NCBI RefSeq assembly: GCF_028769735.1
Contig: NC_088177.1
Coordinates: 19,412,599-19,476,598 of the forward strand
Direction of reading: 5' to 3'
DNA from: Zonotrichia leucophrys gambelii
Lineage: Eukaryota; Chordata; Aves; Passeriformes; Passerellidae
DNA length: 64,000 nt
The notes under the pieces are model-generated. The model was not told the origin of the DNA. It did not search any database and was given only the letters and a program-made list of their open reading frames with translations. This document shows, in pieces, positions 44,201 to 58,300 of the stretch. The stretch's first letter is position 1. The number at the start of each line of letters is the position of its first letter. A program made the translations under genes and the position numbers.

Positions 44201-44753
44201 GGAAGAAGGAAACAAAGTCATATCCATTAACCTTTCCTCTGCCTTAGGCCAAACTGCTTGTTGCTTATTAAGAGAATTCAGTGGTAGCACAGTAATTCCC
44301 TGCTGAAGTATTATCTGTTCTCTCTCCCTGCCGTCTCTAAAATGCTGACTGATGTCTTCACAGAAACTCCGTGCCAGTGATGTCCATATTTCTTTGCTAA
44401 ATGTTTCCTTGCCGAGTACTTGACAGCTTCTCCATCAAGCTGAGAGGGCAAAGGAGGAAGCGTAGGAAGTGACCAGAGACTTGCAGTTACAGAGATCATT
44501 CCTGCAGGATGACTTCATGGGTGTCTTGATTTCTGTTTGACTTACTGTGTGCATGCAAACAGGTCTGCTGCTTTGATTTGTGTGCTTGGAGACAGAGCTG
44601 GTATTTTTGAGAACCTTTTATTATTTTTTTCCCATGTACAGACTTGCAGAGCTGATCTCTTCCAGAACTGATGCACACTTATATGCATCTCCAGAGCAAA
44701 GCTTGTGTTGTTCTTACTTGTCCTCATGAGATTAGTATAACCTACAAAAAGGA

Positions 44754-44759
44754 AATAAA
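44754..44759 (+). terminator. FAM117B: Proximal candidate FAM117B polyadenylation signal
   Basis: AATAAA in GGAAATAAAAGCACCC. The downstream sequence is not strongly GU-rich, so it is a weaker, optional site about 4.25 kb after the stop. Confidence 0.3.
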
Positions 44760-46047
44760 AGCACCCAAACACTTGAGAACATCAGGACTGTGCTTTCTCC
44801 ATATAATTCCATAGTTCTGGTGTGTGCCCTTCATCAGATGACTTAGACCCAAGCCAGGTTGATATATGTTAAACCAAAAATGTTTGTTGTTAGGAAAGGC
44901 AATAGAAGGTAAGTCCTTCATAACCTAGGGAGGTGAAAAGCACTGGGGAACAATTGGTTTTACTGTGATCAAAGAGTTCTTTTTAGAATGGTTTTTCTGA
45001 ATATGGGTATACAGGAAAACAAAGTTACCAATCACTGCCAGATGTACCTGTGTATTTCTTGATGTGAGCTTGTGAGCATTCAGTATCTCTGAAAATCAGT
45101 TCCACTCTTAGTGTTCTGTTTATGCAGAGAATGGCTTAGATGCATTGTTTGGAAACTGTTACTTTGCACATCAAGTGGGGGGGAGAATGTTAACTACTCA
45201 CAAGTGTTCTGTGAAACTCCAGTCCTGTACCCCAGGTGAACTGCAGCAGTCTCTTTCTGAATGCTCCAAATGGAAATGGAGTCCCGTTACTGCTTGCTTG
45301 GTTTCATTGCATGTTGTCAGTAAATGCTTAAGGTATGGTCTTTGTTTAATAGTTCTTCTTTGGGATTTGTATTTGACTACAGAGACTTCTGTAGTGTTGA
45401 CAGATCTATCTGAATAGCAGAAGAGGACTTGGCCTGATAACAGTGCAAATTAACATTTATTACACAAACTTTTGGAGCAACTCTCTTTGGAAGAATCTAC
45501 TAAGCTAAAAAATGAAAACAAACCCCATAATCCATCCTAATTGTCAATGTACCGATAGTTGAGAACATAGCTTGGCTTCATTCTAAATTATTTCTTCTAT
45601 TGAGATGTGCAATTTTTGAGGGTAGCAGTCAAGGGGTGTTCAAAACTGCCATTAGATTTGCCTTTGTATGAAACTGGCTGACATGTTTTCCTCTGTTACA
45701 CTGTGATAACTTGTGGAGATGTTCTTGCTTATGTTGTACTGATAGGTTACTTGTTGCATGTAAAGCAATTTTTGTAAGCAAGAGGAATTCCAGGGATGTT
45801 CTGTAAAAAAGGGCCGATTCTGAGGTGATGTACACTGTTGTAAAACTGGAGCAGCTCAACTAATTTCAATGGAATTCTTGATTTACACTAGTCTTTTTGC
45901 TATGTGTAGTTATGCCAGTACAATTTTGCACAATGTTATTTGAATATTGCATTCTGACTTGTGAACTGTTTCTACTGAAAACAGTGAAAATTTTACAAAC
46001 TGCAATAGCGGAATGTTTTTGGCCTTTTTTTTTTTGTTTTTGCCTAA

Positions 46048-46053
46048 AATAAA
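46048..46053 (+). terminator. FAM117B: Main candidate FAM117B polyadenylation signal
   Basis: AATAAA is preceded by a T-rich tract and followed by TTATTTTTAGTAGC and GGGGTTTTTGTGTTTGC, which make a good GU-rich downstream element. Cleavage would fall near 46065-46075. A further AATAAA at 46177-46182 is the fallback. Confidence 0.6.
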
Positions 46054-46176
46054 AAGTTGTCACTTGAAGTTCTGGGCTAATCTTGGATTTATTTTTAGTA
46101 GCAAGGGGTTTTTGTGTTTGCACAGTCTGGAGGTTTGCCTGAGAGTTTGCCCTGAGGGTAGTGGGCATTTACTACA

Positions 46177-46182
46177 AATAAA
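46177..46182 (+). terminator. FAM117B: Distal candidate polyadenylation signal
   Basis: AATAAA in CTACAAATAAAATAAGC, 129 bases after the main candidate. It could be a second cleavage site of the same transcript. Confidence 0.3.
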
Positions 46183-46189
46183 ATAAGCA

Positions 46190-49110
46190 CTTTTTAAACC
46201 GTTTTGGAAAAAAATAATCAGAAGGGAAATATTTGTTTAATTCATACCCTCGTTCCTCCAGTGCATCCTGGAGAACAGTTCTGAAAATTCTGCCTTTCCC
46301 CGTCTTCATCTTCAGTAAGTTTGGTCCGTTCCTGAGGACACTACAATTCCACCATTAGGGGAAGATGCCTAAAGTCCTGGATTTTGGGAACAGAAGGATT
46401 CAGCATGTGTTGTCCTTGGAGTGAAGGTATGAGACCAGGACTGAGGAAAAGCCCTGGATTTCTGCTGTTCAGTAGAATGCAATTGCTGAAACCTACCTGA
46501 GGAGCCGCTTAGGCTGATTGTTGAAATAGTCCCATGTCCTACACCTGTCTGTCTACTCAAAACAAGCATCTTTCTTCATGAGCAGAATTTGGAGCCAAAG
46601 CTTCTTTAAACTAGAGGTGGTAAACTAGATAAATTATTTGGTTTGAGGTTTTTTGCTAGGTCTTATATTAAATTTTGGTCTAATTTGCGTAAAAGGCTTG
46701 GAGCAATTCCCCTTCTGGAAAATCATTGTCAGCTATATTTCATTTCAGAATGGAGTGGCAGATTTCTTGGAATCTTGAAGAATTTAAGGATTACTGGTGT
46801 GTGTCCCTCCAGGCAGAGCTAGCTTGTGCTTTTCCAGTGGTGAAAAAGGTTGGGACAATAAATATGACATCAACATCAAGTTCCAAATATTGTGCATTTC
46901 ACAACCAGAGACCATGGGTCAATTTGCATCCAAGTAGGAAAACTGCTTGGCTGAAATTACAGGAGTAATTCACAGTCAATGAAGTCTGGAGCATTTGGTG
47001 CTTTCTCAGATTTTAGTCTTTTTCGTCTGTTCAGTTGTCTGTGGATGTTTGCCTGTCTCCAGATGAACAGGATCTGATTCTTTATTAAATAGTCTATGAC
47101 CTCATTCTCCATCAAACTATTTCTTCACCACTGATTACAAATCTAGTATTTCTGGTTTTGTGCATGTAAGAATGATTTTACTGTAAATATATCTGGTGTT
47201 CAAAATACCTTCACACCTTGCATTACATATAGGAAAACTGTCAGAGACATTAGGGTGCTGATGAAGATCATCTGTGAAGACAGAGAGAATGCAAAGAGCA
47301 TCTCTCTGGTGAGCAGTGACCATCTTCCAGTTCTTGATTCACTGTTTGCATTATAAGCACTTACGTTCCTCAGTTAAATAGCTGCTCTTTTTTGTTTTTT
47401 TTCTTCAGATTGTAAGATAATCAGGCAGGAGACTGCTAGGAAGATTTCTCAGGTATCTCAGTTTCTTCTTGAGGTTATATCTGACTGCATAGCAAATTAC
47501 TATAGAAAAGCTTCTTGTGTTTTATCATATTTGCTTGCTGTCCTTTTCCCGGCTCTTCACTCAGCATTTGGAAAATGTGTGTGATAGTCATCCCACCCAG
47601 ACTTCCAAACTTTAGCAATGCTGCTGTCTACTATTTCATCTGTACACAGCATTTACAGAAGCACTGTTCATTGCCAGACATGTCCTGGTTAAGTGCTCTG
47701 TAGTGCAGACATAAGTTAGAATAGGATGGAGGAGATAATTTAGGTGAAGCTCTCCCACACTTGAAATTGGCTGGATTCATCACCACTGCATGTGCTTTTT
47801 TCCAAGTCTTACTCCTGCCAAACAAGCCTGATTCATCTCCTCCTGCACTGTCTGTTTACAGAACTCTTGTTTCACGTAACCTGGGCCGTGGCCCTGTCAC
47901 TGATGCTTGTGTTGACGTAGGAGCATGTCTGTGGTCAGTAGCAATTTCACACTCTGGTGACATTGCTTGTAGTAAAGAAAAGATTCAGTAGTAAATTAAA
48001 ACCTCATTACTGCAAGCAAAGTAGAACACTGTTCATTAATTCCTACACTTATGAGCATGGGGATGTAACTGCTATGATTAAGCTGTTGATTAGGAAACTG
48101 TTTGCACAGTTTGTTGTGGATGCCTTTCCCAACTACAGATGTGTAGCTGACCACTGTAAACATTAATTTCACTGTTGGTGGAAATGGCTGTTAGGGAGGT
48201 GTCTCTGTTTTCTCCCAGTGGGGTTCCCTTCAAGTAACTGAACAGTGAAACTGCCAGAATTAATCTGGCTCTGTGTGTCAGGCAGGCAGCAGGTAAGAGA
48301 GTGTTCTCTTTGCCCTTCATCTTTCCAAATCTCTGAAGTTAATTACAAGTTAGAACTTGACCTACAACATCTTGTACTGGACAAATTAACTAAGAAGGTA
48401 CATCCTGGCCTAGCCCAAATCTTTTGTGTGGCTTTTGCAAGATTTTAGTAATTTCTGAAAAATATTTTTCTATATACAGGATTCATAAAAGTGCTGCTCA
48501 GCTGCAAGATGTAGTCAGGTACTGTGTAGAATAGATGAAGGGCTACAGCAGAATTTGGTTTATGGTTTGCAGTTTTGCAAAATTACCTTTATTTGCTGTA
48601 ATGCATACAGTTAACATCAGCTGGGACACCACAAACTAGGCTGAGCAGTCAGATAATTGAGTTACTTCTCTCTTGAGTTGAAGTTTTTGTTTTCTATTTC
48701 CTGTTTAAGTAGAGCAATTTGGTCTAGGGTTGTTCTGGGGGTTTTTTTTAGACATTCTCAACCGTTTGTGAATTGTAGATACTTAATTCCTCATGAAGAG
48801 GTTGTTCTATAGCATGTCTCTGCAGTTTCAATGGAAAAATTTCCTTTCCTCACACAAACAATGACCTTTTTGTAATGACTTTTTGATTCAAGTTCTAAGC
48901 AATGTCTTTAGCCCATAAAGTTAGTCTGCATGGGTGTTTCATGTGTTTCTTTGGCAATATCAAGATTTCAACCGTGCCTCGTTTTTGGCATACTGCATCT
49001 CTTTTCTAACTGCAGGAGAAACAATGCAGAATCTGTGCTCAGTCTCACCTTTGTTGCCAAGGAAGGTCCTGTGAAACTGCAGACAGCAGAACAATTCCAA
49101 AGCTTTTAGA
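46190..49110. other. Intergenic DNA downstream of FAM117B
   Basis: This is AT-rich unique sequence with stops in all frames and no recognised exon. I looked on the minus strand for ICA1L, which follows FAM117B in mammals, and did not find a recognisable exon. Confidence 0.55.
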
Positions 49111-49111
49111 G

Positions 49112-49262
49112 TGCCCAGAGGAGCTGTGGATGCCTGGAAGTCAGATTGGATGGGGCTTTGAGCAGCCTTGTCTCATGAAAAGTGTCCCTGCCCACTGCAG
49201 GGGGTTGGAACAAGATGATCTTTAAGGTCCCTTCCAACCCAAGCTGTTACATGATTCTATGA
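49112..49262 (+). mobile_element. CR1 LINE 3'-end fragment (plus strand)
   Basis: Collinear CR1 blocks include GCCCAGAGGAGCTGTGGATG, GATTGGATGGGGCTTTGAGC, AAGTGTCCCTGCCCACTGCA and GGTTGGAACAAGATGATCTT. They continue through TAAGGTCCCTTCCAACCC to the terminal ATGATTCTATGA. It is a 5'-truncated copy of about 150 bp, the usual form of CR1 in birds. Confidence 0.95.
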
Positions 49263-51970
49263 AAAACCAAGGTTCATGGCTTTCTCAGGGTTGGGAAATT
49301 TTACCATTATCACACCCACTTTTATGTCCCAAATACAGTTTTGCTGTCTCAGGTGTGAGTCGTAAGCATGTGATTTCCTTGAAGATAGAACAATTAAAAA
49401 GAATCCTTGGTATGCCCTGGAGTATTTTCCTAGAACTACTATTTGCCTTGTAACCCCAGGGATTTTATTTTTAGATGGCCATGGGATAAAAAATAATTAG
49501 CTAGATCTAGTTCCCCCCTTTTTTATCCTCTTTGATGCATCACAAATCAAATCTTACGTGCATTGAACCATACCAGCTTAATAGGCTTTCAAACAGCTCC
49601 AAAATGTCCCAAACCCAAGGTGTTAGAGACAGATTTTTCTCTTAAAACTCATAGTAGGATCCTTTTAATGCTGTTGTTCTTGGAACTTAAATGTTCACCA
49701 TCACACCAGATGAGGGTATGTGTCTGTAGCAGGATATTAAACCCTTCTGTAGTAGTGAAATGAAATGAGTCTGTTTTAAAGACCACTGTAATAAAATACT
49801 GTCAATATCTGCCCACAGGATAACTATTTAAATAACTGAATATCCAGTGGCATCTGGATTTGAAAGGAGATCCAGATCTGCAAAATTACTGAACTATGTT
49901 AATACAGTTATGATACTCTTCTAGACAGCTAGAAGAAAAGATAAGATAATGTTTGGTGTTAAATACAGTAAGACATTTTAAATAATTAAATATTTTAATT
50001 GACCTCAGGATAGATCTGTAGACAAAAAAAAAATGTAACTGAAGTATGTTGTCTCAACAAGCTAAAAGCGCTGGGCTAACTTGAATTGATTGGTCCATGC
50101 AATGAAGTGGTAGACTGAGTACTTCACACACTGAATGCAACTCAAACCATGTTTCAGACCACCTAGAATTGAGATCCTAATCAAGTACAAACTTGGTGTT
50201 TCTTCCAAAAAGTATTTCATAATCCAATAGAACGCAATCTGCTTGAACATTTTCTCCTTCCTTCAGCCTGAGCTCCATTACTGAGACTGGGTGCAGCCAG
50301 TGTCAGATGCTGTTTGATAAGAGTGTTTGTTACTTTTTTCCCCCTTCTCTTACTGGAACATTTTCTGGCAGTAGTGGGCTTAGAGCATGCAAAGTAAAGA
50401 ACAAATTCTCTCCCTGCACCAGGAGTGTGGTACTGCTGGCCAACATTGTAGTGTAGTGCTTGCACTGGGAAGTGCCAAATGTGGCTGACCTCGCAAAGAG
50501 AGAAAAATGAGTTTGTGGGAGCCTAAAAGATCCATAGGACAAGAGGTCATATGTTGTTTCATTTTCCTATTGCAAATTCAGATGTTATCACTTTTGCTAA
50601 AAACTTTTTGGGAAGCGGTGGATTGGATGTCAACTACAGGATTAAGATGCTGTGAAATATGAGGTATTGGATTTAGTACAAGGCACAGGCTACCCTGTGG
50701 TGGCTCAGTTATTATAAATTAGTACTTATTCTAGTTGCTTGAATTTTGAGCAGCTTAAAGAAATAATGCTCCAGTAGATATTATTAACTGCATCAGCTGT
50801 TAATCCTTTCTGAATTTATTGTAGTGCTGAACACTACATACTTTACATTATAAAACATGCTTTACAAGACCTATGATTATTGTAAGAATTAGAGATGGTG
50901 GTTTTTACCTTTTTTGGGGGGGCTGAATTACTGATACAGATTTGAGGAACACTAGAACTGTATGTATTGCATACAAGACAATTGCACCTAAATTCTAAAA
51001 TGAAAGATTTTTTTGTGGATTTACTGGAAAGTCTACAAGAATTCATTTTAATCTGCTCAGTCCAAGTCTATTTCTGATTCTTATTTTCTTTGTCTGGCAA
51101 AAGCAACTTGGCTGAGTATTTTAAAATGTATATTTGCAGAGTCTACATTCAAACTACAAAATTCTAAATCCAATGCTTAATGTATTTTCTCTTTTCTGGC
51201 TGATCTCTTCAATGCTGAAAGAATCAGGACTTAGTAAGGGATCCAGATTCCCAGAATATTAATGTGATATATTGAGAATTGACTAATTGCTTTCTTTCAA
51301 TTTGCTAGTTGCCAAAACACAACAGAATTTTACTTCCTTCAGTTTTCTAGTTGTCTTCTCTCTTGCAAAACTTAGCCATGTGTAAAGTAGGACAAAGTGG
51401 GATGTAATGTCTTTATGTGTAAACTTATCCAGATAACTATCATAACCTACTTTCAAGATGAAAAATTAATTTCTGTAAGTAGTGAAGTTTTCATTTGGTT
51501 GCTGTAGATTTCAACTGGCATTTCTTAAATGAGTGCATGTTCTCATTTGAAAGTCCAGGGTCTGCAGAAATTTTTCATGCTTTGGAGTAACTGATCCTGC
51601 AGGTGGCATAGAACTTTGTTGGCCTCTATAAGAGGGCAGAGCAAAGCTTTTCCTCTCTGTAGAGGTGTTGGGACTTCTGAAGCTGTAGCTGAATTGATTC
51701 ATCCTAACCCTGAATGTGGCCAATGTATAATGAGCCAGCTGTTCCTCTCTTTCAGATTATCATGCACGTGCCTCTGACTGGGAAGCATTTGAAAATGTGT
51801 ACTGCTGTCTTAGGCTGGGTGACTCCTGGTCTTTCAGGCTGAAACACTCCCTCCTCCTTTTCCTCTTGCAGAGCTTTGTGTGGAAAATATTCATGTTGCT
51901 GTTATCATGTTTCAGTACAGAGTGGCTGGGTTTTTCAAACCATCTCAGCTGGAGGAGGGGAATGATGGTT
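49263..51970. other. Intergenic DNA between two CR1 fragments
   Basis: This is unique AT-rich sequence. No exon, RNA gene or transposon is recognisable. Confidence 0.5.
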
Positions 51971-51971
51971 G

Positions 51972-52364
51972 AGATAGAATCACAGAATAAGCTGAGTTGG
52001 AAGGGACCACAAGGATCACTGACTTCAACTCCTGGCCCTGCACAGCGCCATCCCCAGGAGTCACACCCTGTGCCTGAGAGCATTGTCCAAATGCTGCCTG
52101 AGCTCTGGCAGGCTTGGTGCTGGGACCACTTGCCTGGGGAGCCCATTCCAGTGCCCAACCACCTTCTGGGTGAAGAACCTTTTTCTAATATCCAATCTAA
52201 AACCTCCCCTGACTCAGCTTCAGGCCATTCCCTCTGGTCCTGTCACTGGTCACCATGGAGCAGAGATCAGTGCCTGCCCCTCCTCTTCCCCTCACAGCAA
52301 GCTGTGACTGCAGTGAGGTCTCTCCTCAGCCTCCTCTTGTGCAGCTGAACAGGCCAAGTGACCC
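51972..52364 (-). mobile_element. CR1 LINE fragment (minus strand)
   Basis: It begins with the complement of the CR1 tail (GATAGAATCACAGAATAAGC, then GAGTTGGAAGGGACCACAAG). It runs through AACTCCTGGCCCTGCACAGC, TTGTCCAAATGCTGCCTGAG, GGGGAGCCCATTCCAGTGCC, GTGAAGAACCTTTTTCTAAT, CAGCTTCAGGCCATTCCCTC and CTCCTCAGCCTCCTCTTGTG. These are classic antisense CR1 3' sequences over about 390 bp. Open frames here are by-products of the element, not host genes. Confidence 0.95.
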
Positions 52365-55300
52365 CAAACCACTGATGCTTCTGCTGGTACTTCCAGGTGC
52401 TGTCTAGATCAGCCCTGGGGTATACATATATATAGACTGATCCCATGGAAAAGCTGTTCCACCTACCCTCTCTTCTGAGGAAATGTCAAAAAATAGTTTT
52501 GAGTAAAGGTGTTATAGGCACTTTTCTTGGTTTTTTTTTTTTTCTAAAACCATTTTCTAGGCTCAAATCTGAGAATCATCAGTCTTGCTTATCTGCATGT
52601 TGTTTCTTCATTAAACTTCTGTATTGTGAACTTCTGGAATAACTTCTAAAATAAAAGTAGGCCTGAAATTTTCAGCTCTTTTTCAGTTTTTCCAATACTG
52701 CCAGAAGGACTGAAAATTAAAGCCAGGAGGCCCATACCATGTAGGCATGGGTGGGTCTGCTCCATCGTAATTTGTTAAATAATTATATGAAAGTTAGATG
52801 ACAAAGTGTTTGGAGTAGTATTGTTTAAAGGTTACATCATTCTTGCAAAAATTGGGTGTTGTATTTCAGAAAGTTCCTTTAAAAAGGATAAAGAGACATT
52901 TGACTTTGAGTCTCCATTGTTTGTAATATCCTCTTTCAGCATGAAAATATTTTCCGTTCCCATCAGTTTTGTCTTTTTTTTTAATTTGGCAAACATGAAT
53001 ATTTTTCCTGAACTGTGAGTAGAATGAAAAATTGTTATTTTTGTTGGCTTGCAGGCATTGCAGCTTCCCCTCCAATAAGACTGGCAGATTTATTTTTAGA
53101 GTTCTTGTCCCAGTACATCTTACACAGTTCTTTAATGAAAATGGATTAGACAAGCCTAAGGAATAGATTTAGTTTGGGCCTTGCTTGCAAGATTTGAGGG
53201 TGAGCTGCATGTGACAGAGAATGGGTTCTTTCTGTCTGTGAATATGCAGTAAGTTTTACTCCATGGTTACTCAGCTATCTTCTCAGTGCTCTTGGCCGTC
53301 TCCATCTCCCTCTAATCCAGCTCCAAAGGGACTGCTTCTGACATTCCAAAGTGCTGAGCAGCTTTCCGACAGCTGCTATTGAAATCTGAATCAAAACAAA
53401 ACTGTTTGCTTTGCCTTCCTCCCAAAGGGGGATCAGGTGAAAATGGAGCCAATTTTTTGTGTGTGCCAACTCTACCCCAGTGCTGCATCACCAGTGTGGG
53501 GTGGTCAGCTCTGATATGCTTCAAGCACAGACTGAGAGCTGGGGTTGCACTTAGAGAGGACAAACAAGGAGTTGTAAGGGCTGCAGATGTGAGCCCTGTG
53601 TACAGAGGGACTGCTTGGCTCTGTGGGTGAGTGGCCCAGGATAAAGAGCAATCCTTTGTGACCTCATTACCATGGTCCTGGACCTTTAAACTCCACCATG
53701 CAATCTGCAGGGAAACTACCTTAGGTGTTTCAAGGGTTTAATAATCTAAGTGTTAACTTTCCTCTTCCTGGTAGTTCAGCTAGCTGGGTAAAATATTAGA
53801 CACACTGTAAAATGTGTGTTCAGAACATGAAAAAGAAATAACATGAAAGGCTGCAAGTAGAAGATTAGAAATTAGTCTTTTTTTAGTTGAGGGCTTTTTT
53901 TGAGAGTTCTGGGAAGCAGCTATTTCCTTTCTAATGAAACATGTACAGAATGTTTATGATTCTTCTGGAGTGTAGTTTATTTTTTGTGCTTGTTGCTTAC
54001 TGATATTTCTGGAAATGTCATCTTTCTCCTCTCCACATTCTTCACTGGGGTTGCTTAAGGGAGACTACTCTAATAGCTAGGAAAAAAATCTTTCTTGGGA
54101 AAGAGAGAACACGACCTCTTGTTCCATCTCTCCAATTTATTGATTCTTCCAGTGCACAATGTGTAATGATGATGTTCTCTCAAGTTTCTGCTTGTAAAAA
54201 TAGTTTCAATAATGTGTTTAGAAACTGTTACAGAAATTCTGGTTGTACTTCATAACACTGGGACTGTTGGTATTTCCTCAGGAAGCTGATGGTGTGCCAA
54301 AATTTTGGTCACACTTAAGAAGATTCCATTTTCTAAGTTACAATGCTCTACAGCCATGTACTAATTTCATCTGATTTCTTAATTCCATAAAAATATTTTT
54401 ATAGCTGGAATTTTAATAAACAATAAGGCCAGCAAGATTTAAAAGAGGAAAAAGTGAGGGTGAAGGAGAATAAATGTTCTACTTTTCTGTATACATTGGC
54501 AAATGACCATGGGGAATGACCTTGAGTGTGCTGAATTCATCAATCTCCTTTTCTGAAACTTCCTATCTGTAAGAAGGCCTCTCTTAGTATAAAAGAAATT
54601 TGCCTGCTTGCAACAGAATGATACAAATGAGAAGCCACAGGCTGTTCAAGGCCTTTGGACATGAGCTCAATCAGTTTACAGAATTACAGGTGAAGAATTC
54701 ATTGAACTAATTTCAAGCTGGCTGCTCTTTGCATTTTGTTTAAATGTCTGGTTCTACAATATGTACATCTCAAACAGTTGGCTTCCTATTTGATTAACTT
54801 TTTTTAAAAAGCCTCATCCCAAGCTTGAAAAGTACAATCCAATCTTATAGCCACTTTCTTCATAAAGCTTCAACTATTCTCAAATTGAAAAACTCCCTAC
54901 TGAGAATGCAGCTCTCATGTCCAGGTGCTTGTGCAGGTAGTTTTTGGATTAGAAGGATAATTGGAATATTCAGGGGTGAATGAGCACAGAAACTATTTGC
55001 TTGGAAGAAGACAAGGAATTAGGGCTTAGCCTTTCTCTGTGTTGCTTCCCAGAAGGCTCTGCAGAATTCTTCCTATTTTATTTCTTTGGTTGAAAAAAAA
55101 AATTTAAATTCTGAAGTTTTTCATTGAAAAAGATGAGTGAACTGTACAAGACTGCAGCTCAGGAGAGCTCGTTCCTGCAGGCAGGCAGACAAAGGCATCA
55201 GGTCCATACTTAGCATGGGAAGATGCACACTCAAATCATGGGCAACTGGCAAGGGCAGGTGAGCAGGAGGGGTCTGGATAGAGCAGATACCTGATAGACT

Positions 55301-58300
55301 GACAGGAAATGTGACAACAGGTACAGTGACCACCTTAAAGCAGGTTCACTTTCCAGCCTGTGCCCCTGCAGCTTCTCCAAGTCAGATTTGGTAACCCTTA
55401 TTTCCATCTGCATCTAAACCTATGGAAGGTGGAACATGCAAAGGCAAAAGAAGTTCAGTCTTTGACTCTTACTCTACAATATACTACCTGCAGCTGTTTC
55501 TGATTAGAGAATCTGTGAATTTAAAACAACTGAAAATAAGTCCCAGATTTCTATTGTTATGAGGTTTTAGGTGCTTATGTGATGTAATCATGTCTATTGT
55601 GTGCAGACATTGACCAACTATTGGAGAAAAATGTATTAAACACTGGATAGTAATTATAACCTCTTCAATTCCTAAAAGTGAAAACTGAGGAGTGAAGGTA
55701 TTCTTTTACAGTAACCTATTTGCAGTAGATGTGCAGTTTTGGCTTAGATTCATTTTATTTTGCAGAATCTTGACTGGGGATTGGGACACCCAGGCCATGC
55801 AGTGCAAGCAAGGCCAGTTTGTTGCACTAATCACAGCATTTATAGTTCTCAAAGGTCTGTACAAATTTTCCACTCAGACCCCTTTGCCCCTGTTCCCCTA
55901 GCAACACAATCTTTTTGGTTACCAAGTCCCTGTTACATCTTCCACACTTTACTGTGCACTTTGCATATAATTACTCTGTCATCCTGGAGGAGAGTGTTTC
56001 AGGCAGAAAAGAAAGAAGTTCCCCTTCTCCCTTTTGTTTGCTCAGAAAAAGCACTTAAAGAGTAACTGGAGGGACAGAAGGTGGAGGAGAGGCTTTGGGA
56101 AGGAATTGTCTAAATGAGTACCAAGTCATTGCAAGTTTTCTTTTATGGTGACTTGTTCATGGTGGTAAGCATGTTCTTCAGTTTTAATAACAAATATAGA
56201 GAACAACAGGGGGTTGTTCTCCAGCTGTGGAGGGGATTTGTTTTGTTTCATTTTGTTTGCTGAGCTCACTTTAGAGATACAATAAATACCTCAGTATGTA
56301 TTTCAGCTAATGATGACGTCTTTGCATCCAGATTGGCTTACATTGTAATCTACCTGAGACATTGATAAGAGCTCTGCCTTATTTTCCTCCTCAGATATGG
56401 CTATAAAATAAGTAATATAAAAATAAAATGTGGCAATTCCAACTTATTAACAATTTTTATAATGAGAGCTCTGAGGGTGGCAGAACCAGCACATTGTTCC
56501 AAACTGCTAAGGTGCATAAAACAGCCTTCAGATTTTAACAACATTTGCTGTTAGATGTAGGGTACCTGGGGGTGGGGGAATAGTGAAATAAAAAAAAAAG
56601 TCATTATTGTACATGTCAGACTTCATATGGAACAATGGTGACATGATAGGCATTGGGAAGAAAAAAATGTTTAAGGGATATATAGGCATGCTACAAAGGA
56701 AGATAAATGTAAATATTTTACCATGTTATTAAACATGGTGGGGTTTGCTGGGCTTCTACTAAAATGTCTCTAACTGAATGCAGGAAATAAGATGTTTCCA
56801 GTAAAGTTTCCAGGAACTTTATAAGGTAAATTTTCTGTTCTTTTTCTTGCAACTTACGGAAACTTATTAAAAAAATTCTAAATAGATTTGTATGTAAGTT
56901 ATAGTGTAAATCTAAATCATTCCCAAAATAACAAAAATGAAGACAGTTAAAAATAAATGAGAAGCCACTTGTGTATATGATTTTATCTGTCTATTATTAA
57001 GCATTTTAGACAATTTTGGTTAACATTTTTGAAATGCTCATTGAAAACAGCAGTTTAAAACACTCTGCAGCTGTAATGTAATTTTAAATATTTGTTTCCC
57101 ATCCATTTCCCATAAATATTAAAATATCTGTAAAATATTGATTTTACTATCCCAAGGTTGTTTTGGTGGTGATTTTTTTTAAGGCTTAAGAGGTAAAGGT
57201 GCAATGGAGGGGGAATTTCTTTTTCACTATCTTTCCATGTTAGTTGTCATTTTACACTGTATGATTTTTAAAAGCATGTGAGCAATTGCATATTATTATG
57301 CTGGAATTTACTTTTTTAATTGGAAAGACATAAAGTCTTTTTTAATCCATAATTACTGTTTTTCAGTATAATGTGCATTTGAAATTTTCAAGCATTATAA
57401 AATTATTTCTTCATTACAATTACAGCTTTGGTAATAGTCCCTGCAAAGTATAATTAGATTGAAAATTTAACAGAGGACTTGTTATTCTTTTAGTTGTGAA
57501 AATGCAGCATTAATGTATTTTTTAATGAAATCCCAAATCTAATCTCTGTGGTCAATCCCAAGCAGTGACTTCCTCAGGAGACCATAAATGTTTTAATGTG
57601 CCCTGATGTTATATATTGTATAAATACACATCTAGGGAGAGACAGAGATTTTTATATCCCTAATGTTACACATTCAGTACTTATTTAAATAACAAGAATG
57701 CTAAAAAGAAGGAGAAAAAAAAGAATAATCTGATACCAGGAGAAGCTTTTTGATGTGTATTGTACCATAAAGTCCCCATCAGTATTCTACTGCTCAGTCG
57801 TAATGTCTGTACAGGCCATTTAAATGGAAGAACATTTAAAAAATATCACTTTTTAGAAGGAAATTGTTGTTTATTATTTTGTGGACATACTCAGTTCAGG
57901 TAGAAAATTTAAAATACAGAAGCATTCTTTTATCTCATAGCAATTAAGCTTCTTAGCAACATGAAGAACAGAAACAAGAGTGGAAATTAGTTACTGACTG
58001 CTACTTGTAGACAGTTTATGAAATGGAACCCAGACAAAAGTCAGAGAAGGGTGATGATCCAAGCTCCTTGTGCCTTTCTCCAAGAGTAATTCTGAGCTCA
58101 CCCAGGAGGGAGGATTGGCCCCTGGAGAGGGGTGGTGGCTTCAGGCACAGGTGTGCGGAGCTCTGGCTGCGGGCAGCTCCCTGCCAGGGCCTGCTGGTGC
58201 TGCAGGGCTGGCGTCAGCAGCCAGGGCTGCCTCTGAGCCAGGGCTGGGCTTCCTTGGAACTCAGCCCTGCTCTTCTGTGCTCGGGAGCCCTCTCAGGGTG

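Larger units (their letters stand above)
40503..46070 (+). other. FAM117B: FAM117B 3' UTR
   Basis: This is AT-rich non-coding sequence from the stop codon to the best polyadenylation signal at 46048. The length of about 5.6 kb is similar to the long human 3' UTR. It contains a short AT palindrome (41222-41237), a poly-A run near 42401 and an earlier AATAAA at 44754-44759 that could give a shorter form. Confidence 0.7.

Noticed and set aside
51797..52348. 183-codon plus-strand open frame
   Set aside because: Most of it is antisense CR1 sequence, so it reflects the transposon and not a host gene.
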